Shown piece after piece: positions 16,319 through 23,887 of a DNA stretch of 41,511 nt. Each line of letters starts with the position of its first letter. Positions within the stretch are counted from its first letter, which is position 1. Under the pieces are notes generated by a model. That model worked only from the letters and a program-made list of their open reading frames with translations. It ran no database searches and was not told the origin of the DNA. Both the position numbers and the translations under genes were made by a program. Origin of the DNA: CAZGSN01 sp964371655 (GTDB taxonomy: Bacteria; Desulfobacterota; Binatia; HRBIN30); contig CAYJOD010000055.1 of the NCBI GenBank assembly GCA_964371655.1, positions 1 through 41,511 of the forward strand, read 5' to 3'.

Positions 16319-16590
16319 GGCAATGTCGTCTCCTTGCATGACGGAAATCGGAAGCCCCCTGCCACAAAGATCGACTCGTTACCAGTGCCGACCCAGGGTG
16401 CCGTGCAAGTTGGGTGGCTGTCGTGGGTCACCGCAATCCAGCCGCGTTCGCCGCTGGATTGCAGCCATTCTTCGTCGGGGCAATCGGGCGCAAAGTGGTC
16501 GCGATGCCGCTCGACCGTAAGCCCGCCCTCTACGAGGATGTTGGGGAAGGTGTTTCCGAGATCGCGATCGGTGAAAAAGACCAGACTCAA
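16291..16590 (-). pseudogene. PIN-like toxin of VapC45 type, 3' end lost
   Basis: The frame starts with TTG, overlapping the antitoxin stop as TTGA. The first ~53 residues, FFTDRDLG...ERGWIAVTHDS, match the start of VapC45-type PIN-like RNase toxins, including the acidic FTDRDLG and THD motifs. Family members run to about 130 aa, but here the homology stops and ~45 unrelated residues follow, encoded by the leader of the ketosteroid isomerase gene. The part that completes the PIN fold is missing, so activity is unlikely. It looks like a deletion joining the toxin gene to the ksi leader. Confidence 0.7.
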
Positions 16591-17279
16591 GCCGCGCGCT
16601 CGTAGAGCACGGCTTCTTCGATCTCTATCGCCGTGAGATCATAGTCGGCCGCCAGCTCTTGGACTGATTCACCGGCATCGATGCGCTCGGCGATCGCCTG
16701 CGTCGAAACCCCCTTGCTGACGACAATCGGCCGCCCAAATGCAATCGCTGGATCAATCGCGATCGGACGCGCCAGCGTGACCGGTTCGCTCGCAAGGAAC
16801 GGATAAAGTCGCACGGGAAAGCGCTGGGCGTTCCACTCGACGCGCTTGAGATGCTCATCGAAGACCTTGCGCATCGCCAGCTGCCCTGAGGCTGAAAGAC
16901 TGATGAGCTCGCCGTAGCGATCCAGAAATACCTCGCCGGCATTGGTGCAAAGCTCTTTGCGCAGCAACAGACGCTCAATGCCGAGTCTCTGCTCCGCGTA
17001 GCGCAGCGCCGTGCGCAGATCCTTCACCGACACGCCGTGATCGCTCCGCAACGAGCGCACGACGTGGGCTTCGACCAAGTTCGCGAACGACAAGATCGGC
17101 GGCTGCTTGCGCGGAGGATGAATCAGGGGACGAAACTGCTCAACCCCGGAAGCCGTGGGGTAGCCACGCCCGACAACCCAAGAACGCAGGGTCGCCACAG
17201 GTAGTTTCAGGTAGCGGGCTGCTTCCGAGAGTGTGTATGCCGGCTGGTCCCTGGCCGCTGTCTTTTCAAGGCTTCGCAT
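16587..17279 (-). CDS. VapB45-like antitoxin (HTH plus DUF433)
   Basis: This 230-aa protein has an N-terminal MerR-like helix-turn-helix (YTLSEAARYLKLPVATLRSWV) and a C-terminal DUF433 domain (RPIVVSKGVSTQAIAERIDAG). This is the architecture of the Mycobacterium VapB45 family, the DNA-binding antitoxin of PIN-like toxins. It would neutralise the toxin and repress its own promoter. The ATG at 17279 is the only good start. The downstream toxin gene overlaps it by four bases but is truncated, so the antitoxin may be an orphan. Confidence 0.82.
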   Translation of the reverse strand: MRSLEKTAARDQPAYTLSEAARYLKLPVATLRSWVVGRGYPTASGVEQFRPLIHPPRKQPPILSFANLVEAHVVRSLRSDHGVSVKDLRTALRYAEQRLGIERLLLRKELCTNAGEVFLDRYGELISLSASGQLAMRKVFDEHLKRVEWNAQRFPVRLYPFLASEPVTLARPIAIDPAIAFGRPIVVSKGVSTQAIAERIDAGESVQELAADYDLTAIEIEEAVLYERAA

Positions 17280-17360
17280 TTTGAATGAATCTCCGCAGAC
17301 CGCGCCTGCTAACTATTTCACCGAGCGGACCCGATCAAGTGCTCGCTGCCGGTGGTTTGC

Positions 17361-17551
17361 TTCGCAGTCAGGGCCACGGCAAAGTCGCCGACGGGGCCTT
17401 TGGAACTCACTTGCCATCGCATCGCTCCCTCGCCGACGTTCTGTATCCCTGGGAGCGCCGCCTTCCAGGCGGCGTGATTCGCGCCGGCAAGATGCCGGCG
17501 CTCCCAGGCAGGCCCTCCGTCAACGACTTTGCCGTGGCCCTGGCTTCGCAG
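17361..17551. repeat. Nested inverted repeat between the antitoxin and type I RM genes
   Basis: The outer arms (17361-17394 and 17517-17551) share CAGGGCCACGGCAAAGTCG in inverted orientation. The inner arms start CTGGGAGCGCC (17450-17460) and end GGCGCTCCCAG (17497-17507), enclosing two small hairpins (GCCGCCTTCCAGGCGGC and GCCGGCAAGATGCCGGC). It fills most of the gap between the divergent antitoxin and hsdM genes. Any hsdM promoter must lie in or next to it. Confidence 0.8.
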
Positions 17552-17619
17552 TGCCTTTGTCTTTCCAAGGTCGAGCGAATGAAATACATACGCGCCTGTT
17601 TCGCTTAGCTGAACGCCAC

Positions 17620-19362
17620 ATGACCGACCCGAATCTGTCCTCCTTCATTTGGTCCGTCGCCGATCTCCTGCGCGGCGACTACAAGCAATCCGAATACGGC
17701 AAGGTGATCCTGCCGTTCACGGTTCTGCGTCGCCTCGACTGCGTCCTCGAACCGACCAAGGCCGCCGTGCTCGCAGAACTGGCCAAGCGCGCGAAGGCGG
17801 GGCTGAACCCGGAACCCTTCCTGCTGCGCAAGTCCGGGCAGCTTTTCTACAACACCTCGCCGCTCGATCTGAAGAAGCTGATGGGCGATCAGGACCATAT
17901 CGGCGAAAACCTGCGCGCCTACATGCAGGCGTTCTCGCCGGCGGTTCGCGACATCTTTGAGAGCTTCGACTTCCACACGCAGATTGACCGGCTCGCCAAG
18001 TCGGGGCTGCTCTACCTGGTGACGGAGAAGTTCGCCAACATCGACCTCCATCCGGCCGCCGTCAGTAATGCCCAGATGGGTGGGGTGTTCGAAGAGCTCA
18101 TCCGCAAGTTCGCCGAGCTGTCGAATGAGACAGCCGGGGAACACTTCACGCCGCGTGAGGTCATCCGCCTGATGGTGAACCTGATCTTCATCGAGGATGA
18201 TGAAGCGCTCACCAAGCCCGGCGTCGTCCGCTCTCTGTACGATCCCACCGCCGGGACCGGTGGTATGCTCTCCGTTGCCGGCGAGCATCTCGCCAGCCTC
18301 AACCCCGACGCTCGGCTGGTGATGTATGGCCAGGAGCTGAACCCCGAGTCCTACGCCATCTGTAAGGCCGACATGCTCATCAAGGGGCAGGACATCGCCA
18401 ACATCATCTTCGGCAACACCCTCTCCGCCGACGGCCTGCATGCGAAGCACTTTGATTACATGCTCTCGAATCCGCCCTTCGGCGTCGAGTGGAAAAAGAT
18501 CGAGAAGGAGATCCGCAAGGAAGCCGAGCACATGGGCTACAACGGCCGCTTCGGCCCGGGTCTGCCGCGGGTCAGCGACGGCTCGCTGCTCTTTCTGCTG
18601 CATCTGATTTCCAAGATGCGGCCGGCCACCGATGGCGGCAGTCGCTTCGGCATCGTGCTCAATGGCTCGCCGCTGTTCACCGGCGGCGCCGGCTCCGGCG
18701 AGAGCGAGATCCGCCGTTACGTCCTGGAGAATGATCTCGTCGAGGCGATCATCGGGCTGCCGACGGACATGTTCTACAACACTGGGATCAGCACCTACAT
18801 CTGGATCGTCAGCAATCGGAAGCCCGCCGCGCGCAAGGGCAAGGTGCAGCTCGTCGATGCCAGCAGCTTCTGGCAGAAGATGCGCAAGAGCCTCGGCAGC
18901 AAACGCAAGGAGCTCAGCCCGCAACACATCGAGGACATCACCCGCGTGTTTGGCTGTTTCGAGGAATCCACCCGCGGCGGTGTACCGATCAGCCGCATCT
19001 TCAAGAACGAGGACTTCGGCTACCGCACCATCACCGTCGAACGCCCCGAGCGTGATGCGGACGGAAAGGTCGTGATCGGCACCAAGGGCAAAGCCAAAGG
19101 GAAACCCGCCCCCGATGCCGCCTTGCGCGACACCGAGAACGTGCCCCTCAGCGAGGATGTCGACACCTACTTCAAGCGCGAGGTTCTACCGCACGCCCCC
19201 GATGCGTGGATCGATCACGACAAGACTAAGGTCGGCTACGAGATTCCGTTCAATCGCCACTTCTACGTCTTCAAGCCACCGCGCCCGCTGAGCGAGATCG
19301 ACGCCGAGCTCAAGGGTGTCACCGACCGCATCCTGACCATGATTGCGGGGCTGACAAAATGA
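17620..19362 (+). CDS. hsdM: Type I restriction-modification system, methyltransferase subunit
   Basis: This 580-aa protein carries the N-terminal HsdM helical domain (to about 150) and an N6-adenine methyltransferase domain: SAM motif DPTAGTGGM (208-216) and catalytic NPPF (284-287). With HsdS it methylates adenines in the recognition site; with HsdR it forms the restriction complex. An open frame extends upstream into the repeat, but the ATG at 17620 starts the conserved sequence. The stop overlaps the next start as ATGA, marking the head of a tight operon through hsdR. Confidence 0.95.
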   Translation: MTDPNLSSFIWSVADLLRGDYKQSEYGKVILPFTVLRRLDCVLEPTKAAVLAELAKRAKAGLNPEPFLLRKSGQLFYNTSPLDLKKLMGDQDHIGENLRAYMQAFSPAVRDIFESFDFHTQIDRLAKSGLLYLVTEKFANIDLHPAAVSNAQMGGVFEELIRKFAELSNETAGEHFTPREVIRLMVNLIFIEDDEALTKPGVVRSLYDPTAGTGGMLSVAGEHLASLNPDARLVMYGQELNPESYAICKADMLIKGQDIANIIFGNTLSADGLHAKHFDYMLSNPPFGVEWKKIEKEIRKEAEHMGYNGRFGPGLPRVSDGSLLFLLHLISKMRPATDGGSRFGIVLNGSPLFTGGAGSGESEIRRYVLENDLVEAIIGLPTDMFYNTGISTYIWIVSNRKPAARKGKVQLVDASSFWQKMRKSLGSKRKELSPQHIEDITRVFGCFEESTRGGVPISRIFKNEDFGYRTITVERPERDADGKVVIGTKGKAKGKPAPDAALRDTENVPLSEDVDTYFKREVLPHAPDAWIDHDKTKVGYEIPFNRHFYVFKPPRPLSEIDAELKGVTDRILTMIAGLTK

Positions 19363-20540
19363 ATTACGTTGCGCTGATCAAGGCGATCAACTCCGCAACT
19401 GCAGATCTTCAGGGCCGCGCGGCGGCGGCGGTCAATCAATCGCTCGTCATTCGCAACTGGATGGTCGGTGCCTACCTCGTCGAGTTTGAGCAAAGCGGAA
19501 AGGACCGAGCGAAGTATGGCGCCCGGCTGCTGGAGACCCTCGCTCGGGATATCGCTGGTCACGGCGTGAAGGGCTTGGACGCGCGCACCCTCAGAGATTG
19601 CCGCATCCTGTTTCAGCTGTATCCCCAGATCCGCGGGTCGGTGACCCCCGAATTGCTAGCCCCCCTGCCGATTCCGTTGCTGGAATCCAAGGCTGTCTCA
19701 ATTCGGGGGGCACTGACCCCCGAATTGCCGTCGTCACTGAACCCGGTCTTACTGCTTCAGCTTTCCTGGACGAAGCTCCAAGAGCTGATTCGTATCGACG
19801 ATCCTTGGAAGCGCGCTTTCTACGAGAACGAGTGCCTCCAAGGTCGCTGGTCGGTCCGACAGCTCCAGCGCCAGATAGGTTCGCTGCTTTACGAGCGCAG
19901 CGGCCTTTCCACGTCCAAGAAGACAGTCATCAACCGCGCCCGTGCACAAGCACAGCAGGAGATAGTTGTCGATCTGCTGCGCGATCCGTATGTCCTCGAG
20001 TTCACGGGACTGGCCGACCGGCCTCACTACTCCGAGCAAGAGCTCGAGACCGTGCTGTTGGACCACCTGCAGCATTTCCTCCTCGAGCTCGGGCACGGCT
20101 TCTGCTTCGAGGCGCGGCAATTCCGCATGACCGAGGGGCGCAAGCATCATCGCGTGGACCTGCTCTTCTACCATCGACTGTTGCGTTGCCATGTCTTGAT
20201 TGATCTGAAGATCCGATCCTTTCAGCCGGCCGATGCCGGACAGATGAACTTCTATGTGAACTGGTTCAAAGCCAACATGAAGTCGGCGGGCGACAACCCG
20301 CCAATCGGCATCCTGCTGTGCAGCGATCGCGACGGAACAGAAGTCGAGTTCGCCACCGCCGGACTCGCCAACAAGCTGTTCGTCTCGCGTTACCTCACCG
20401 CGCTGCCGTCAGCCGACAAGCTCCGCACCTTCGTCGAAGCCGACCGCGAACGCATAGAAGCCCTGATGCCCGAGGCTACCGCCGATCGGAGACGCAGGCG
20501 CCTGAAGCCGGCCAAAGTAGCCAGACGAGACGACGTATGA
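19359..20540 (+). CDS. DUF1016/YhcG-family PDDEXK nuclease
   Basis: This 393-aa protein has an N-terminal DUF1016 helical domain (ARTLRDCRILFQLYPQIR; NECLQGRWSVRQLQRQIGSLL) and a C-terminal PDDEXK nuclease domain. Asp267 lies in HHRVDLLF, and Asp282-x-Lys284 in VLIDLKIRSF, with Glu251 as a possible further ligand. This family is often found with type I RM genes, and some members are thought to act on DNA, but its job is not settled. It overlaps both hsdM and hsdS by ATGA. A perfect 11-bp inverted repeat (19699-19709 / 19717-19727) and an extra copy at 19645-19655 lie inside the gene, between the two domains. Confidence 0.9.
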   Translation: MNYVALIKAINSATADLQGRAAAAVNQSLVIRNWMVGAYLVEFEQSGKDRAKYGARLLETLARDIAGHGVKGLDARTLRDCRILFQLYPQIRGSVTPELLAPLPIPLLESKAVSIRGALTPELPSSLNPVLLLQLSWTKLQELIRIDDPWKRAFYENECLQGRWSVRQLQRQIGSLLYERSGLSTSKKTVINRARAQAQQEIVVDLLRDPYVLEFTGLADRPHYSEQELETVLLDHLQHFLLELGHGFCFEARQFRMTEGRKHHRVDLLFYHRLLRCHVLIDLKIRSFQPADAGQMNFYVNWFKANMKSAGDNPPIGILLCSDRDGTEVEFATAGLANKLFVSRYLTALPSADKLRTFVEADRERIEALMPEATADRRRRRLKPAKVARRDDV

Positions 20541-21928
20541 GCTTCCCGCGCTACCCGAAATACAAAGACAGCGGCGTGGAGTGGCTGGGAGAGGTGCCGG
20601 AGCATTGGCAGGTGATTCCGATTCGGTGGGCAGCGAGGCTGGAGTCTGGGCACACACCGAGCAGGTCTCATCCTGAGTACTGGGAAAACTGCACCGTCCC
20701 TTGGTTCACGTTGGCGGACGTTTGGCAGATCCGAGAGGCAGGGCGTGACGTGATCGTCGAGACCAAGGAGCAAGTGAGCGAACTCGGGCTCGCCAACTCT
20801 TCAGCCCGCCGACTGCCCAAGGGCACGGTGATGCTCTCTCGAACCGCCTCGGTCGGTTTTTCGGCGATCATGGGTGTCGAGATGGCGACCACGCAGGACT
20901 TCGCGAACTGGGTCTGCGGGCCTCGACTGAAGTCCGAGTACTTACTGAATGTCTGTCGGTCGATGCGGGGCGAGCTTGCTCGTCGCATGATGGGTTCGAC
21001 GCACAACACGATTTACATGCCGGACATTCAGGCGCTCCAGCTCGCCCTTCCGCCCATCTCCGAGCAATTGACTATCACCGCATTTCTGGCCCGCGAGACG
21101 GCGAAGATCGATGAGCTGGTGGCCGAGCAGCGGCGGCTGATGGAGCTGCTGAAGGAAAAGCGCAAGGCCGTCATCTCCCACGCCGTCACCAAAGGACTGA
21201 ATCCCAACGCGCCCATGAAGCCGTCGGGCATCGAATGGCTCGGCGACGTGCCGGCGCATTGGCGCCTGACCCCGTTGGCCAGACTGACCACGTCGCGGTG
21301 TGACGGCCCCTTTGGGTCGGGTCTAAAGTCTGAGCACTACACCGAGTCAGGGGTTCGGGTCGTGCGGCTACAAAATATTCGACGCGATGGCTTTGATGGA
21401 TCCGACGAAGCGTTCGTCGACGCGGGCTACTACGAGCGAGAGTTGGGCGGGCATGACGTTATGAGCGGCGACGTGCTTATTGCCGGCCTTGGAGACGACA
21501 AGAACACCGTGGGTCGTGCATGTGTTGCGCCAGTTGGCATTGAGCCAGCAATGGTGAAGGCCGACTGCTTTCGATTCCGCTTGGATACGACGCGGGCTCG
21601 CCCTACCTTTGTCGCTACCGCACTTAGTGCAGGCGCGACTGCTGATGCTGGGACGCTTTCGTCCGGGTCGACGCGATCGCGCATCCCGCTATCGGTCATG
21701 GCTACTCGTAGCCTCGCGATGCCCCCGGTCTCGGAACAGGACAACATCACCGACTTCCTCTTCCGCCAAACCGCCAAGCTCGACACCCTCACCGCCGAAG
21801 CCCAGCGCGCCATCGACCTGCTGCAGGAACGCCGCACCGCGCTGATCTCCGCCGCCGTCACCGGGCAGATCGACGTTAGGCAGGGCAGTCCTCGTGTGCT
21901 ACCTAACCAAGAGAGGTGGTCCGCATGA
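20537..21928 (+). CDS. hsdS: Type I restriction-modification system, specificity subunit
   Basis: This 463-aa protein has two target recognition domains. Each is introduced by SGxEWLGxVPxHW (about residues 12-24 and 230-242) and followed by a conserved helix (LPPISEQ...ETAKIDELVAEQRRLMELL at about 171-205, and MPPVSEQ...RQTAKLDTLTAEAQRA near the C-terminus). These helices set the spacing between the half-sites. The recognition sequence cannot be read from it. The start overlaps the nuclease stop and the stop overlaps the DUF433 start, both as ATGA. Confidence 0.95.
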   Translation: MSFPRYPKYKDSGVEWLGEVPEHWQVIPIRWAARLESGHTPSRSHPEYWENCTVPWFTLADVWQIREAGRDVIVETKEQVSELGLANSSARRLPKGTVMLSRTASVGFSAIMGVEMATTQDFANWVCGPRLKSEYLLNVCRSMRGELARRMMGSTHNTIYMPDIQALQLALPPISEQLTITAFLARETAKIDELVAEQRRLMELLKEKRKAVISHAVTKGLNPNAPMKPSGIEWLGDVPAHWRLTPLARLTTSRCDGPFGSGLKSEHYTESGVRVVRLQNIRRDGFDGSDEAFVDAGYYERELGGHDVMSGDVLIAGLGDDKNTVGRACVAPVGIEPAMVKADCFRFRLDTTRARPTFVATALSAGATADAGTLSSGSTRSRIPLSVMATRSLAMPPVSEQDNITDFLFRQTAKLDTLTAEAQRAIDLLQERRTALISAAVTGQIDVRQGSPRVLPNQERWSA

Positions 21929-22149
21929 CAACGCGACATGAGGTTGTTCATAGTGATCCCGAGATCCTCGGCGGCACGCCGGTATTCGTGGGGACTCGGG
22001 TGCCGCTGCGCAACCTCATCGATTACCTCGAGCGCGGGCACAGTCTCGATGAGTTTCTTGATTCCTTTCCATCGGTCTCACGCGAGCAAGCCGTGGCCGC
22101 GTTGGAAGCAGCCCATGAGGCGCTAGCCAGCCGTGCGCGTGCTGCTTGA
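21925..22149 (+). CDS. DUF433 antitoxin
   Basis: This 74-aa protein is a single DUF433 domain: HSDPEILGGTPVFVGTRVPLRNLIDYLERG, then SREQAVAALEAAHEAL (helices typical of the family; run given only as a landmark). Such proteins pair with DUF5615 PIN-like toxins. The ATG at 21925 overlaps the hsdS stop and follows a GAGAGGTGG ribosome site. It overlaps the start of the toxin frame by 17 bases. Being inside the RM operon, it would be expressed with hsdM and hsdS. Confidence 0.88.
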   Translation: MTTRHEVVHSDPEILGGTPVFVGTRVPLRNLIDYLERGHSLDEFLDSFPSVSREQAVAALEAAHEALASRARAA

Positions 22150-22324
22150 CGAGCAGCTGCCACGCCAGCTTGCTCAAGAGTTGATCGGCCACGAGGTTCG
22201 AACGGTTCAGCAGCAAGGCGGGTCGGGTTTGAAGAACGGCGAGCGATTGCGGCAGGCGTTACAAGCGGGATACGAAATCTTTGTAACCGCGGACCAGAAC
22301 CTCGAATTCCAGCTTTCTCATTGA
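22133..22324 (+). pseudogene. DUF5615 PIN-like toxin, 3' truncated
   Basis: The 63-aa frame starts with GTG inside the end of the DUF433 gene. It matches the first half of DUF5615 toxins: MRVLLDEQLPRQLAQEL, VQQQG, GLKNGERLRQA and FVTADQNLEFQ. Family members usually have about 110-115 residues, with a further strand-helix segment (VVLV... region). Here the frame ends LSH after EFQ, with no continuation in any frame before the next gene at 22353. It retains the early acidic residues but probably not a complete fold. A short functional variant cannot be excluded. Confidence 0.72.
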
Positions 22325-22352
22325 ACTCACTTCCCCTGCCACATAGGATTCG

Positions 22353-23453
22353 ATGCCCATGACCAAGGAGCCGTTCATCCAGCCTAGGTTTCAAGGGCCG
22401 AGATTTGAGGAGCACACGCTTCCGCTCTCCGCCGCCAAGGACCTGGCTGCGTACGAGGAGCTGCTCCTGGAGCTGGCGAAGCATTTGTTCAGGCAGAAAG
22501 AGCAGGGCCGTACGCGTGTGCCGAAAGGATTCGCGAGCGGGTTTAGCTTGCACCTGGAGAGGATCGACGAAGGGAGTACCAAATCCGTCCTCGTCGCCAT
22601 GATGTCGGCGGCGCAACTCTTTACCCACCTTCCTGCCGAGATTACGGAAGCGCGCGAGATGATCAACGCCGTGATCGCCACTGAGGAGGGGCAGCCCCTG
22701 CCGGCGGATTTTCCGAAAGAGCTCTACAGTTACTTCAACCGCGTCGGCCGCTCACTAAAGGAAGGGGAATCGATCGAGTGGGCATCGGAGTCTGCGACCA
22801 ACAAATCAGTACTGACGCGAGGGAAACGTATCCGCCTTGCCCGTGCTCACCGCGAAACGTACGAGGATGAAGCTGACGTGATGGCGAAGGTGGAGGAGCT
22901 GGATGCCAAGAAGAAGACGGGCATTCTGCGCGTTTCAGAGAAAGAGGCTGTGCCCTTTGTCTTTGGCGATCCCTTTTTCGCGGAGCTGAAGGAAGCTCTG
23001 GGGAACGACAGGGTGCACGTGCGGCTGAAGGGCATCGGCGTCTTCGATATCAACGATCGGTTGAGCACGATCATCGAGATTGATCAGCTCGAAACTGTGC
23101 TGCACTATGCGCTGGTGTCGGCCATTGATGGACTGTTGTCTTTGAAAGATGGATGGCTCGAAGGAAGCGGAGTCGCGCCGAGCAGCGAGAATCTCAGTTG
23201 GCTGACCAACGAGGTGGTGAAGTCACTCCCGGAGACTCTGGAATATCCCTCCGTGGTACCCACCCAGGAGGGGAACGTGGTCTTCGAGTGGATCAGACCC
23301 CACGCAAGGATCGAGCTCGAGATCAACTTCGATGGTCGACGGCTCGAGCTCTATTCTTCCAACATCGCGACGGACACGTTTGTCGAGGAGTCATTCGGAT
23401 TGGATCACTGGGGTGAGGCGTACACGAGAATTGCGGAGCTCCTTGTGTCATGA
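22353..23453 (+). CDS. Unknown protein, first gene of a two-gene module in the RM operon
   Basis: I do not recognise this 366-aa protein as a named family. It is soluble and charged, with no signal peptide or membrane helix. The first ~150 residues look helical. Residues about 155-245 (GKRIRLARAH... to ...STIIEIDQLETV) look like a small beta-barrel: alternating strands with GILRVSEKEAVPFVFGD and VHVRLKGIGVFD. The last ~80 residues (VVPTQEGNVVFEW, RIELEINFDGRRLELY) look like an alpha/beta module. The ATG at 22353 starts 28 bases after the toxin frame. The stop overlaps the next gene as ATGA, so the two are probably made together. Confidence 0.85.
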   Translation: MPMTKEPFIQPRFQGPRFEEHTLPLSAAKDLAAYEELLLELAKHLFRQKEQGRTRVPKGFASGFSLHLERIDEGSTKSVLVAMMSAAQLFTHLPAEITEAREMINAVIATEEGQPLPADFPKELYSYFNRVGRSLKEGESIEWASESATNKSVLTRGKRIRLARAHRETYEDEADVMAKVEELDAKKKTGILRVSEKEAVPFVFGDPFFAELKEALGNDRVHVRLKGIGVFDINDRLSTIIEIDQLETVLHYALVSAIDGLLSLKDGWLEGSGVAPSSENLSWLTNEVVKSLPETLEYPSVVPTQEGNVVFEWIRPHARIELEINFDGRRLELYSSNIATDTFVEESFGLDHWGEAYTRIAELLVS

Positions 23454-23866
23454 GCGCTGAATGGACGTCCGCAAGTCTCTTTTTGCGGCAGGTGCATCCC
23501 AACCACTGCACAGGCAGCGACCCCAACAGTCTGGCCTTTTTCCCCGCGCCAAAGGACCATGACAGGCTCTCCGTGGATGATGCCTCGATCGTGACGGCGG
23601 ACCAGGCATGGAGTCATTTCACCGAGAAGCTTGGGTTTGAATCTGCGGGCACGTGGGCAGTGTCGTTGGGCGAGATCTACCAGGCCGGTAGCCTCAAGGT
23701 TACAAAGGACCCAGCCGTTGATTTGACCGACGTCGCAAGGAATAACCCCGCTCATTGCCTTGTCGATTTCTCAGCATTGACGTCGAAAGGCCAGAAGAAG
23801 AAGCGAGCCCAGCAGCTGGCGATCAATGCGTCTGCGCGTGGATGCTTGTTCCGGCCAGACAACTGA
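23450..23866 (+). CDS. Unknown protein, second gene of the two-gene module
   Basis: This 138-aa protein is not assigned to a named family. It starts with an aromatic/His motif (LRQVHPNHCTG) and a segment SLAFFPAPKDHDRLSVDDAS, then TAGTWAV-like strands (SAGTWAVSLGEI), AHCLVDFSALTSKG and a basic KKKRAQQLA helix. The pattern suggests a compact alpha/beta protein that recurs behind partners like the 366-aa gene; I infer a functional pair. It starts on ATGA overlapping the preceding stop and ends 21 bases before hsdR. No catalytic motif is obvious; the conserved His/Asp positions would be the first to test. Confidence 0.85.
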   Translation: MSAEWTSASLFLRQVHPNHCTGSDPNSLAFFPAPKDHDRLSVDDASIVTADQAWSHFTEKLGFESAGTWAVSLGEIYQAGSLKVTKDPAVDLTDVARNNPAHCLVDFSALTSKGQKKKRAQQLAINASARGCLFRPDN

Positions 23867-23887
23867 AGCTGGGATGCACATCCCGGC

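Noticed and set aside
15671..16636. Long plus-strand open frame of over 300 codons across the hexamer repeat and the ksi gene
   Set aside because: It is open because of the 6-base periodicity and then runs antisense to a clear ketosteroid isomerase; its peptide is low-complexity and unlike any family.
17233..17619. N-terminal extension of HsdM
   Set aside because: The upstream frame crosses the inverted repeat between 17361 and 17551 and has no HsdM-like sequence; the family start is at 17620.
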